16,690 nt of DNA from Anaerolineae bacterium (GCA_027457205.1 DAIDTM010000187.1:1-16690); one strand, 5' to 3'; counted from the first letter of the stretch, positions 6,607 through 13,567 are shown. Numbers and translations are program-made. Notes: a model not told the origin generated them from the sequence alone.

Positions 6607-7506
6607 ATGACGAAAAATCGCTTGGTCAGCCGGATCACACGGCACAAATGGGGGATCTTGTTGCCGGCTATGATTGTCTTGGCGTTGGCTGTGACCTGGC
6701 AAGCGGCGTTCGCGCAAGCCCCAACGCCCAATCCGTTGCCGAACGTCACCGGCGTGGACATTACGAAAACCGGACCCGCGGCAACGATGATGGGCGATCC
6801 GCTCAGCGGACGCGCTATTTTTGCGACGAATTGCGCGGCGTGCCATAACAAATTGGGGGTTGGAAACCTTCCGAATCCCAACTCGAACGATGGCACCGTA
6901 CCGCCGGTCAATCCGATCGACCCCGGTTTCTTGGAAGACTCGAAAGGCGATCCGAGTATTTTCGCGGCAGACCTCGATCTGTTCCTCCAGCACGGCTCGC
7001 GCCCGGCGGGTCCCAATCCAACCTTGTCGATGCCGGCGTGGGGCGACACCAAGGGCTTGACCCAGCAACAGATCGCCGATGTCGAAGCGTACGTGATGCA
7101 GTTGAACGGCGTCTATTGGCCCGGTCACTTTTATCCGCCCGCGGAAGTCCAGTCGTCCGCGGTGAGCAGCGGCAACGTGGTCACCTACACGTTCACGCTC
7201 GTCAACGATGGCAGCAGCGCGCTGACCGACGTGACGTTGCAAGACACACTGCCGGCGGGAGTGGCTTATCTCGATTCCGGCTATCCGCAGTTGGGCGAGA
7301 ACCCGGCGCAGGTTTCCGGCAGCACGGTGGTGTGGATCCCCGGCGACGTACCGAACGGCGGATCGGCGGGTCCCTTCGTCATCGTGGCGAGCTTTAGCGG
7401 CTCGAGCGCCCCGGCGAATGTGGCGCAAGCGTTGTTCCACTTCCAAACTTGGGACGGCACCGACTTTGCTTCATCGGTCGTGTCCGCGCCAACATCGCCC
7501 AAGTAA
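6607..7506 (+). CDS. Exported monoheme cytochrome c fused to a DUF11-like beta domain, 299 aa
   Basis: It has a basic N-terminus and a hydrophobic signal (about 15-37, possible cleavage after AFAQA). The cytochrome c domain has Cys76/79-His80 and the likely axial Met142 in SMPAW. It is followed by a domain (about 183-292) of the DUF11 / conserved-repeat type, with GNVVTYTFTLVNDGSSALTDV and LQDTLPAGVAYLDSG. DUF11 domains are extracellular immunoglobulin-like beta domains usually found in surface proteins. I do not know this pairing as a standard cytochrome architecture. The start has GGAG seven bases upstream. The gene lies in the complex's cluster 118 bases after the triheme gene. A periplasmic or cell-surface carrier held by the beta domain is an inference. 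Confidence 0.87.
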   Translation: MTKNRLVSRITRHKWGILLPAMIVLALAVTWQAAFAQAPTPNPLPNVTGVDITKTGPAATMMGDPLSGRAIFATNCAACHNKLGVGNLPNPNSNDGTVPPVNPIDPGFLEDSKGDPSIFAADLDLFLQHGSRPAGPNPTLSMPAWGDTKGLTQQQIADVEAYVMQLNGVYWPGHFYPPAEVQSSAVSSGNVVTYTFTLVNDGSSALTDVTLQDTLPAGVAYLDSGYPQLGENPAQVSGSTVVWIPGDVPNGGSAGPFVIVASFSGSSAPANVAQALFHFQTWDGTDFASSVVSAPTSPK

Positions 7507-7550
7507 TCGATGCGGCTTTGCCGCGATCATCTAACCGAACTTGTGGGATC

Positions 7551-7577
7551 AGTGCGGCGGGCAGCGCTCGTCGCACT
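7551..7577 (+). promoter_or_regulatory. Strong RNA hairpin just before the split diheme cytochrome gene
   Basis: Left arm 7551-7562 pairs with right arm 7566-7577 over 12 positions, two of them G-U, with a three-base loop AGC. The G-U pairs make it a better hairpin in the + strand RNA than in the opposite strand. It ends about 10 bases before the GGGGGAG ribosome binding site (7588-7594). The sequence after it is AATATTAT, not a T-run. It could be a processing or stabilising hairpin, or a weak terminator, between the DUF11 cytochrome and the diheme gene. A smaller hairpin (GCGGC-TTT-GCCGC, 7512-7524) precedes it. Confidence 0.5.
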
Positions 7578-7597
7578 AATATTATCTGGGGGAGAAG

Positions 7598-7948
7598 ATG
7601 CAAAATCGAAACCACGTTCTGGTGCTAGTATTCTTAGCGTTGGTACTGGCGAGCATCGCAGGGTGCGCTGCGCCAGCCGCCACGCCTGTTCCACCCACCT
7701 CCGCGCCGCCGGCAGCGACATCGGTTCCGCCGACCGCGACCACTGCGCCGACGCAAGCGCCGACGGCGACGACCGCGCCGACGCAAGCGCCGACGGCGAC
7801 CGTTGCGCCGACGCAAGCGCCTGCCGCCACCGCGACGACGGCAGCGATGGCGACCACTGCGCCAACAACCGCGACTACGACGATGACGACGACCACGTCG
7901 ACGGGCGGAACAGAGATGGCGAAAAACTATCCCAAGACGCCGCCGTAG
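7598..7948 (+). CDS. Lipoprotein signal and linker: N-terminal part of a diheme cytochrome c cut by an in-frame TAG
   Basis: The visible product is 116 residues. The signal peptide ends in a lipobox (SIAG-Cys23), so the protein would be lipid-anchored. Residues 24 to about 104 are almost only Ala, Thr, Pro and Gln. The frame stops at TAG (7946-7948) immediately before a cytochrome domain that continues in exactly the same frame. If the TAG were a sense codon, the gene would run 7598-8491 as a 297-residue diheme cytochrome c lipoprotein. On its own this part has no heme and no obvious function. The start has GGGGGAG upstream. It may be a recent nonsense mutation, a readthrough codon or a sequence error. 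Confidence 0.75.
   Translation: MQNRNHVLVLVFLALVLASIAGCAAPAATPVPPTSAPPAATSVPPTATTAPTQAPTATTAPTQAPTATVAPTQAPAATATTAAMATTAPTTATTTMTTTTSTGGTEMAKNYPKTPP
7742..7821 (+). repeat. 30-bp tandem repeat in the linker of the diheme cytochrome lipoprotein
   Basis: Two full 30-bp units (7742-7771, 7772-7801) and a partial third share the core GCGCCGACGCAAGCGCC and encode the ten-residue unit APTQAPTATT. The repeat is a multiple of three and keeps the frame, so changes in copy number would only alter linker length. Confidence 0.8.
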
Positions 7949-7966
7949 ATCAGCGCGGGCGCAAAA

Positions 7967-8491
7967 GTGTTCGCGGCGAACTGTGTGGTTTGTCACGGCG
8001 ACAAAGGTGATGGCAAGGGTCCCGCTGGCACTGCGCTCAATCCGCCGCCGGCGGACTTTGCCGATGTGAAATTCGCGCGCGGCATCTCGCCGCAAGATTG
8101 GTATGGGTTTGTCACGAATGGCGTGACGGGTACGGCGATGGCGGGATGGAAGAGCACGCTGAGCGATGCCGACATTTGGAATGTGGTGTTCTACGAGCGC
8201 GCGTTTTCCGCGCCAGCCGATCAGGTTGCCGCCGGCAAGGCGCTGTTCACGCAGAACTGTGTGCTGTGCCACGGTGACCAAGGCAATGGCAAGGGACCGG
8301 CGGGCGTTGCGCTCAATCCGCCACCTGCGAACTTTACCGACGCGCAGATGATGTCGGCGCACACGAGCCAAGAATTGTTCGACACAATGACGAATGGCAA
8401 AGGCATGATGCCGGCGTTCAAGAGTACGCTCACCGACGATCAACGTTGGAGTTTGGTAGATTACCTCTGGACGTTTATGACTGCTCCGTAA
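7967..8491 (+). CDS. Diheme cytochrome c domains: C-terminal part of the gene split by TAG
   Basis: Two tandem cytochrome c domains are encoded, with heme motifs CVVCH and CVLCH. Each is followed by the same pattern (GDxGxGKGPAGxALNPPPAxF) and a likely axial Met (GTAMAGW, KGMMPAF). The domains look intact. The only start codon near the stop, GTG 7967, has no ribosome binding site. It would begin at MFAANC, removing the export signal and leaving an unexported apoprotein. The natural reading is that this is the second half of the gene at 7598, joined in frame across the TAG. Such domains accept electrons from bc-type complexes. It is the last gene of the + strand cluster. Confidence 0.85.
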   Translation: MFAANCVVCHGDKGDGKGPAGTALNPPPADFADVKFARGISPQDWYGFVTNGVTGTAMAGWKSTLSDADIWNVVFYERAFSAPADQVAAGKALFTQNCVLCHGDQGNGKGPAGVALNPPPANFTDAQMMSAHTSQELFDTMTNGKGMMPAFKSTLTDDQRWSLVDYLWTFMTAP

Positions 8492-8527
8492 GAGCGGCGA
8501 CCTCAAACGTTGATTCTATCGAAATGA

Positions 8528-8557
8528 AAGTGGACGAGGAAATTTCCTCGTCAACTT
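8528..8557. terminator. Bidirectional terminator-like palindrome between convergent genes
   Basis: A perfect 20-bp palindrome, GACGAGGAAATTTCCTCGTC (8533-8552), is extended by AAGT/ACTT (8528-8531, 8554-8557) across one G-A mismatch. It lies in the 100-base gap between the converging + and - strand cytochrome clusters. On the minus strand it is followed by ACTTTCATTTCG, moderately T-rich. The T-run is weak on the plus side. Position and symmetry suggest a shared terminator. Confidence 0.65.
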
Positions 8558-8591
8558 GTCGTTTACGCGCCATCTGGAGGTTCCTGCGAAT

Positions 8592-10643
8592 CTACGGTCC
8601 CTGGTGGCACGCTTTGCACATCTCGTCGGTGCGTCCCGCGTGATCGGCGGGGAGCTTGGGCGCGCCGGCAAGACCTTGCGCGTGGCACGCGGTACAGGTC
8701 GTGCGGCCGGCGTGATCGGCGGGGATTTGCGGCGGACCGCCTGCCGCCGGTGCTGCCGTGGCGGGCGGCGCGCTGATAGTTGGCGTGACCGGCGACTGAC
8801 TCGATACGGTTGGTTCAGCGGTCGCCGCGGGCTGTGATGTTGCCGTGGGCTGTACGGTTGCCGTTGGCTGAGCCGCCGTTGATGATGAAGTGGTCGGCGC
8901 GGGCTTGTGGCACGTCAGACAATTGTTGTTAGTAAAGCCATAGTCCTTGTGGAACTGTGGAATTTGCGGCACACCGGGCACGTTGCTGCCGTGACAACCC
9001 AGACACTCCGTGCGTCCCGCAAGGTCGTGCGGAATCAAGGGCGGACCACCGGATGGCGGCGCGGGCGTCGCGCCGGGCGCATGGGTGGTCGACGCGGGTG
9101 GAATCGATGGTTTGTGGCACCCCAGGCACATCGCGTTCGTGCGACCGATGTGATCGGCAGGGAAGGGGCGCACTTTGCTATTCGGACCATGGCAGATTTG
9201 GCAGTCCGGCGATCCACCGATGGGGTGCGGAATCTGCGGCGGCGTCACGCTCGGATTCGCTTTGGGCGGGACCGGCGGCGGATAGACGCTTGCCAGCGCC
9301 GGCGCGTTCAAGCCGGCGAATTTCCAGTTGGCGCCGTGACACGCGCTGTTGGAACAGAACGACGAGTTGTCTTTGCCGCCGGCGTTGTTCGTGTCGTGGC
9401 ATTGCTGACAGGTGGCGTCGAACGCGGTGCGATGCTCTGCAATCCAAGTTGTCGTTTTGTGCGAAGCCGGTTCGTTGCCTTGATCCATCGAAACAACGGG
9501 CGCGGGACCTCCCGGCGTGCTGACGACCGGCAGAGTGTGGCAGAGATTACATTCGAGCGGAATGGCTTGCGTCTTGTCGGCGGTGAAATGTTTTCCATCG
9601 TGACAGCGGAAGCAGCCGGGCCAATCCTTGTGCCCCAGGTTGTCCGGGTGTGTCGTCCACGACAAGTCCTGAGTTGGAAAGACCAACGCCTGGTACGTCG
9701 TCTTGAGAAAAGCAATCGCGGATTGGATGGCAGCGGCGTGACTCTTGTAATAGTCCGCATAATTCTGTGCGTAATACGTATCGAGCGCGCCGATTGCCGC
9801 GTCCGCATCGGCGAAACTCTTGTAGGGCGCGCTGAGGACGGCGACCGCTTGCTGATCGATGTAGGGGATGCTGGCATCGATCTGTTTGAGCGAGAGCGCT
9901 TGGTCGATTGCCTGATTGGGGCTGAGGAAGGTGTGCGACACGCGGTTGTGACAATCGATGCAGTCCATCGTGTGCTTGTCCGCTTTGGCGATCTGGTCTG
10001 GCGTCAGCGGATTGGCGACATCGATGTACGTGGTCACTTTGCCGGTGCTGTCGGTGACCTGAATCCACGGGATGTTTTGTTTGAGATCGTCGGTGGCGAT
10101 GAATTGAACCTTGTTTTCGATGTGCCAGTGGATGCCGCCGCCCAGCCCTTGCTGCTTGGTGCCGCCGCCGATGTGCATGACAAGCAGAGTGTCTACTTCG
10201 GTGTTCTTTTGATCGGGCGTGAAATGCTTGATATAGTCGACGCGGTCGGCGGAGAATTTTTCGGGCCAGTGGCATTTCTCGCACGATTCGCTGGCGGGGC
10301 GCATCGTGGTCGCGTAAAGAGGAAAGGTGAATTGACCGCTGGAATACCGGATGACGTGCATCAGATCGCCGGCTTTGCGGGTGAACGTAGTAGTGATAAA
10401 GTCACGCCCGATGTGACATTCGACGCAGCTGATGCGCGCGTGCGGCGAGCGCTGCCACGCGTCGTATTCGGGCGGCATGGTATGGCAGGTGGTGCCGCAG
10501 AATTGCGGGCTGTTGGTATAGTCCCATGTGTAGAGGATTCCCATCAGCACGGCAAAGCCGAGCACAAGCGCGAGCACGCCAAACGCAAACTGACGCCTTG
10601 TAATCGAACGCAGGCGATGCCACAATCTGCGAAACCAAGACAT
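8592..10643 (-). CDS. NapC/NirT-like multiheme cytochrome c with up to 14 hemes, 683 aa
   Basis: This is a membrane-anchored periplasmic multiheme protein. One N-terminal helix (19-40) is followed by a NapC-like start: Cys49-GTT-Cys53-His54 (CX3CH), HTMPPEY, then Cys73/76-His77. Further CxxCH motifs begin at Cys121, 228, 344, 365, 412, 481, 506, 547, 575, 650 and 676, and a CX4CH motif is at Cys430-435-His436. That gives 12 canonical and 2 non-canonical motifs. NapC/NrfH-type proteins take electrons from menaquinol and feed periplasmic partners; the extra hemes suggest a built-in wire. The C-terminal third has ADHxGRT motifs before several hemes and a Pro/Thr/Ser linker (580-635). ATG 10643 has GGGGAG upstream and is preferred to an in-frame ATG 13 codons earlier. 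It has its own promoter. Confidence 0.92.
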   Translation of the reverse strand: MSWFRRLWHRLRSITRRQFAFGVLALVLGFAVLMGILYTWDYTNSPQFCGTTCHTMPPEYDAWQRSPHARISCVECHIGRDFITTTFTRKAGDLMHVIRYSSGQFTFPLYATTMRPASESCEKCHWPEKFSADRVDYIKHFTPDQKNTEVDTLLVMHIGGGTKQQGLGGGIHWHIENKVQFIATDDLKQNIPWIQVTDSTGKVTTYIDVANPLTPDQIAKADKHTMDCIDCHNRVSHTFLSPNQAIDQALSLKQIDASIPYIDQQAVAVLSAPYKSFADADAAIGALDTYYAQNYADYYKSHAAAIQSAIAFLKTTYQALVFPTQDLSWTTHPDNLGHKDWPGCFRCHDGKHFTADKTQAIPLECNLCHTLPVVSTPGGPAPVVSMDQGNEPASHKTTTWIAEHRTAFDATCQQCHDTNNAGGKDNSSFCSNSACHGANWKFAGLNAPALASVYPPPVPPKANPSVTPPQIPHPIGGSPDCQICHGPNSKVRPFPADHIGRTNAMCLGCHKPSIPPASTTHAPGATPAPPSGGPPLIPHDLAGRTECLGCHGSNVPGVPQIPQFHKDYGFTNNNCLTCHKPAPTTSSSTAAQPTATVQPTATSQPAATAEPTVSSQSPVTPTISAPPATAAPAAGGPPQIPADHAGRTTCTACHAQGLAGAPKLPADHAGRTDEMCKACHQGP

Positions 10644-10682
10644 TTCTCTCCCCTCCCCGATGAGTTGGTTGCCGAAATGCAA

Positions 10683-10720
10683 ATGCCTCCGAAGCCAAAT
10701 GAAATGGCATCCGGAGGCAT
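10683..10720 (-). promoter_or_regulatory. Leader hairpin upstream of the 14-heme cytochrome gene
   Basis: ATGCCTCCG (10683-10691) pairs with CGGAGGCAT (10712-10720), and further inside GCCA pairs with TGGC across a one-base bulge. On the minus strand it is followed by a moderately T-rich stretch (TTGCATTTCGG) and then the ribosome binding site. It may be a weak attenuator or an mRNA-stability element. It recalls the stronger hairpin in the nonaheme leader, which also begins ATGCCT. Confidence 0.5.
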
Positions 10721-10781
10721 CATCACCTTCTGTAATGCGATATGCGACAGCATCATCACTGTCGATTGAAAGTTATAAGCC

Positions 10782-10824
10782 AGTATAATGAGGCAAAGTC
10801 AAAACGGAGTCAAAATCCAGTCAG
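10782..10824 (-). promoter_or_regulatory. Promoter with three 11-bp-phased TTGACT repeats, 14-heme cytochrome gene
   Basis: Read on the minus strand, CTGACT (10824-10819), TTGACT (10813-10808) and TTGACT (10802-10797) are spaced exactly 11 bp. They are followed after 9 bases by TATACT (10787-10782) as -10. Direct repeats at 11 bp ending about 10 bp before the -10 are the known layout of PhoB/OmpR-family binding sites. The same layout occurs before the nonaheme gene. Expected transcription start is near 10775, giving a leader of about 130 bases. Confidence 0.6.
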
Positions 10825-10835
10825 TATTTGATTAG

Positions 10836-10874
10836 AAAAAAGGGAACCTCTCGCTTGTTTCACGAGAGGTTCCC
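10836..10874 (-). terminator. Intrinsic terminator of the nonaheme / diheme-b operon
   Basis: GGGAACCTCTCG (10842-10853) and CGAGAGGTTCCC (10863-10874) form a perfect 12-bp stem with a 9-base loop. On the minus strand TTTTTT follows (10841-10836). It lies 60 bases after the stop of the diheme-b/hexaheme gene and just before the promoter of the 14-heme gene, separating the two transcription units. Confidence 0.9.
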
Positions 10875-10934
10875 GGAGGGAAGATGCAGGCGCGTGGTAC
10901 GCCTTTTCGAAACACATCGGCGATTGAATTTGCC

Positions 10935-12437
10935 CTACGATGGTTTGTGGCACGCGGCGCACATCGTATCGGTGCGCCCAGCGTGATCGGCAGGCAGCGC
11001 GGGACCGACGCCATTCGCGTGACAGGAAAGGCACGTGGTCCGTCCGGCATGATCAGCGGGCTGCGGTAAGGGACCTGAACTGACCGAAGTCGGCGCGGTT
11101 GTTGGCGTAGTCGCGGCGCTGGGCGCGGAAGTTGCCGGCGCAGATGTGGCTTGAGACGCCGGCGCGCTGCTGGGCGCGTGACACGCGGCGCACATCGCAT
11201 CGGTGCGCCCGGCATGATCGGTGGGCAACGCGGGACCGACGCCGTTCGCGTGACAGGAAAGGCACGTGGTTCGTCCGGCGTGATCGGCGGGCTGTGGCAG
11301 GGGTCCGCTTGACGCCGGCACCGACGTTGCGGACGCGGCGGTTGGCGCAGCTGTCGCGCCCGGTGCAGGTGTTGCCGGCGCGCTCGTTGGCTGCGGCGCG
11401 CTGCTCACTTTGTGGCACGCAGTGCACGTCGCGTCGGCGCGCCCGGCGTGATCGGCGGGCAGTGCGGGACCGACGCCGTTGGCATGGCACGCGAGGCAGG
11501 TAGTTCGACCAACGTGATCGGCAGGCAACGGGTTGGGCGCGGCGATGCTGGTGGGTGACACGGCGGCGCCAGGGAGTGCCATGGGCGTTGACGTGATGGG
11601 CGCGTAAATCGTAATCTGTGGAGTTTGCCGCGCAATGGTCGTCAGCGGGATGCTGGTCTGGTAGGTGGTGAGGAAATAGACGACGACGAGCGCCGCAACT
11701 GCCCCAACGGTGGCAATCGGGATAAAGATGCGCTCGCGTCGCTTGATGACCTCCGGCGTGGGACGCGGATCAACCTTGGCTTGCTTTAGGCGTTCCAGTT
11801 CCAGCGCGTGCTCTTCCTCCATCTGATGCTGGGATAGTTTGCCGGTGAACATGGCTTTGCTGAACTCTTTGAGGTGCACATTGTAAAAGTGCCAGACGAT
11901 GATGGCGAGCACGGCGAGGATGGCTTCTGCGCCGTGAGCTGCTTTGGCGACCGGAATAATGTCGCCCGGCATAAAACGCGTGGCGGTAATTGGGTTCCAC
12001 ATAATCAAGCCGGTCAATGCCATAATCACCGTGCCCCAGACCAGCGCCCAGTATTCGACTTTTTCGCCAAAGTTGTAGCGGTCGAGTTTAGGATGCTCCT
12101 TCGTCATTCCCAGATTGTAGCGAACCAGGTCGAGCGCGTCCAGAACATCGTCAAAGCGGGGAAACATCGTCCAGCGGACGCGCAGCACGAACACTTTGTA
12201 GGCGACGGCAATCACGTGATAGAGACTGGTTAGGATCAGGATGACGGCGGAAGTATGGTGGATGATGCGCACCAATTCGATTCCGCCCATCGTCTGGATC
12301 ATCCACTCTGCCCAGCCGGAGCCGGCGAACTTTTGGGGGAGACCAGTGACCGCCAGCGCAGTGAACGAGATGAACAAGATCCAGTGTTCCAGCCGTTGCG
12401 GCAGGGTAAACCGCAGGTACTCTTTTTGCTCGGCCAT
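10935..12437 (-). CDS. FdnI/HydC-like diheme cytochrome b fused to a hexaheme cytochrome c tail, 500 aa
   Basis: The N-terminal part (about 10-195) is a four-helix cytochrome b of the formate dehydrogenase gamma / Ni-Fe hydrogenase b-subunit type. Likely heme b ligands are among His18 (RLEHW), His60/61, His74, His168 and His183/188. A charged cytoplasmic stretch (197-237) leads to a fifth helix (239-257). The periplasmic tail holds three near-identical diheme modules (303-342, 382-421, 459-498), each PADHxGRTTCLxCHANGVGPALP-xDHAGR-CxACH, separated by Pro/Ala/Ser/Thr linkers. Six CxxCH motifs begin at Cys314, 338, 392, 416, 469 and 493. Such cytochromes b exchange electrons with menaquinone. 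Together with the nonaheme gene it resembles Cbc-type modules. It starts four bases after the upstream stop, with GGGAGGG lying inside that gene, so translation is coupled. Confidence 0.9.
   Translation of the reverse strand: MAEQKEYLRFTLPQRLEHWILFISFTALAVTGLPQKFAGSGWAEWMIQTMGGIELVRIIHHTSAVILILTSLYHVIAVAYKVFVLRVRWTMFPRFDDVLDALDLVRYNLGMTKEHPKLDRYNFGEKVEYWALVWGTVIMALTGLIMWNPITATRFMPGDIIPVAKAAHGAEAILAVLAIIVWHFYNVHLKEFSKAMFTGKLSQHQMEEEHALELERLKQAKVDPRPTPEVIKRRERIFIPIATVGAVAALVVVYFLTTYQTSIPLTTIARQTPQITIYAPITSTPMALPGAAVSPTSIAAPNPLPADHVGRTTCLACHANGVGPALPADHAGRADATCTACHKVSSAPQPTSAPATPAPGATAAPTAASATSVPASSGPLPQPADHAGRTTCLSCHANGVGPALPTDHAGRTDAMCAACHAPSSAPASQATSAPATSAPSAATTPTTAPTSVSSGPLPQPADHAGRTTCLSCHANGVGPALPADHAGRTDTMCAACHKPS
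10944..11531 (-). repeat. Three tandem diheme modules, period 231-234 bp
   Basis: The core GGGACCGACGCC recurs at 11001, 11232 and 11466 on the + strand. Each unit encodes a 40-residue diheme module and a linker of about 37 residues. Near-identity at the DNA level points to recent duplication. Confidence 0.85.
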
Positions 12438-12441
12438 GATT

Positions 12442-13554
12442 CTATGCCCTCCCATTTTTCTGCAAGCGATTCAAGATGCGGCGCGTCAGGTCGAGCAGCA
12501 CAAACGCAGCCATGGCTCCGACGACGAGTGGAATGAGGATGGTGTAGAACAAGTTCACATAGTACACCGCCGGATATTTTTCCGGCGAGGCGATATAGTG
12601 ACTCATCCACGCCGCCGGGAAATTCGCCGTCGCGTCGGGGTGGCACTGCTGGCAGGTTTTGAGCAGGTTTTGTCGGAAGACGGACGATTGCGGGTCGTCG
12701 ATCTTTTTGATGTCGTGCACGCCATGGCAATCGTAGCAGACCGGCGTATCGGCAGGTTGGTCCGGCGACTGCTTGGCGAATAGTTCAACCGTTGTGCCGT
12801 GAAAATCCGCGACGTAGGTATTCAACACATCCGTCGAAATACCGTACTTGCTCATGATCGCTTTATCGGTGTGACAGCGGGCGCAGATTTGCGGCGACTT
12901 GAGCCGGAAAGCTGCCGTCGTTGGATTGCCGATGTTGTGGACGCCGTGACAATCGATGCAGGTCGGCACGTCGGGATTCGATTGGTCAAGCAGCGCCGCG
13001 CCGTGGACGCTGTTCTTGTACTGATCGTAAATCGTGCTGTGACATTTTCGACAGGTTTGCGGAATCTTGGAGCGTGGTTGATTGGGCGGCGTGACGTAGT
13101 GCGCGGTATGGCAATCGGTGCAGACCGGCGCGTTGCGGTTGCCTGCCGCGAGCTGTTGCGCGTGGATCGAGTCCAGCGTTTGCTGATATTGATTGTTGTG
13201 GCATTGCTTGCATAGCGTGTACATCTGCAGCGAAAAATCGCGCGCGTCCGTCGCGGCGAGCGGAGGGTGGGGATAGCCGGTAATGTTCGTGTGGCACGCC
13301 GTGCAACGCTGCCCTTGCTGACCGTGCACCGATTGATTGAACGCGGTCGCATCGACGTAGAGCGACAGCGTCTCGCCGCTGGGAAGCTTGACGGACAAGT
13401 TGGGATTGGAGTGACAGGAAAGACAGGCTTGATTCTCGACCTGGGGAGGCGGCGCTGCGCTCGGTCCGCTGGCGCGCGCGGCGGGTGCAGTCAAGATCGC
13501 CGTTAATGCGACAAGTGCAAGAGCGATCAAACGGACGGACCAGGATCGGGACAT
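12442..13554 (-). CDS. Nonaheme cytochrome c with C-terminal membrane anchor, 370 aa
   Basis: It has a signal peptide (1 to about 29, ending ARASG), a periplasmic domain with nine CxxCH motifs (starting at Cys44, 84, 115, 145, 168, 199, 224, 273 and 301), and a C-terminal helix (331-355) followed by a basic cytoplasmic tail. Scattered His residues in repeated contexts (SVHG, SIHA, DCHGVH, FHGTTVE) are probable sixth heme ligands, as in bis-His multiheme cytochromes. The repeated DCHGVH...RCH pattern resembles the multiheme partner of Cbc-type and related quinone-linked complexes. It is first in an operon with the diheme-b/hexaheme protein, so I infer a membrane complex passing electrons between quinone and nine periplasmic hemes. 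The start has AGGAG seven bases upstream. The direction of flow is unknown. Confidence 0.92.
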   Translation of the reverse strand: MSRSWSVRLIALALVALTAILTAPAARASGPSAAPPPQVENQACLSCHSNPNLSVKLPSGETLSLYVDATAFNQSVHGQQGQRCTACHTNITGYPHPPLAATDARDFSLQMYTLCKQCHNNQYQQTLDSIHAQQLAAGNRNAPVCTDCHTAHYVTPPNQPRSKIPQTCRKCHSTIYDQYKNSVHGAALLDQSNPDVPTCIDCHGVHNIGNPTTAAFRLKSPQICARCHTDKAIMSKYGISTDVLNTYVADFHGTTVELFAKQSPDQPADTPVCYDCHGVHDIKKIDDPQSSVFRQNLLKTCQQCHPDATANFPAAWMSHYIASPEKYPAVYYVNLFYTILIPLVVGAMAAFVLLDLTRRILNRLQKNGRA

Positions 13555-13567
13555 GCTGTTTCTCCTG

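Noticed and set aside
7946..7948. Genome-wide reassignment of TAG to an amino acid
   Set aside because: The response regulator, the triheme cytochrome and the glycosylase all end naturally at TAG at the expected family length, so TAG works as a stop here. Only local readthrough, mutation or error remains possible.
8907..10769. Long open frame (620 codons) on the + strand opposite the 14-heme cytochrome
   Set aside because: The protein is rich in Arg, Gly and Val with no recognisable domain. The opposite strand encodes a clear multiheme protein with signal anchor and ribosome binding site, so this is a by-product of GC-rich codon use.
10944..11531. CRISPR-like array from regularly spaced repeats
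   Set aside because: The 231-234 bp period is coding, in frame, and encodes repeated diheme modules. It does not have short repeats with unique spacers.
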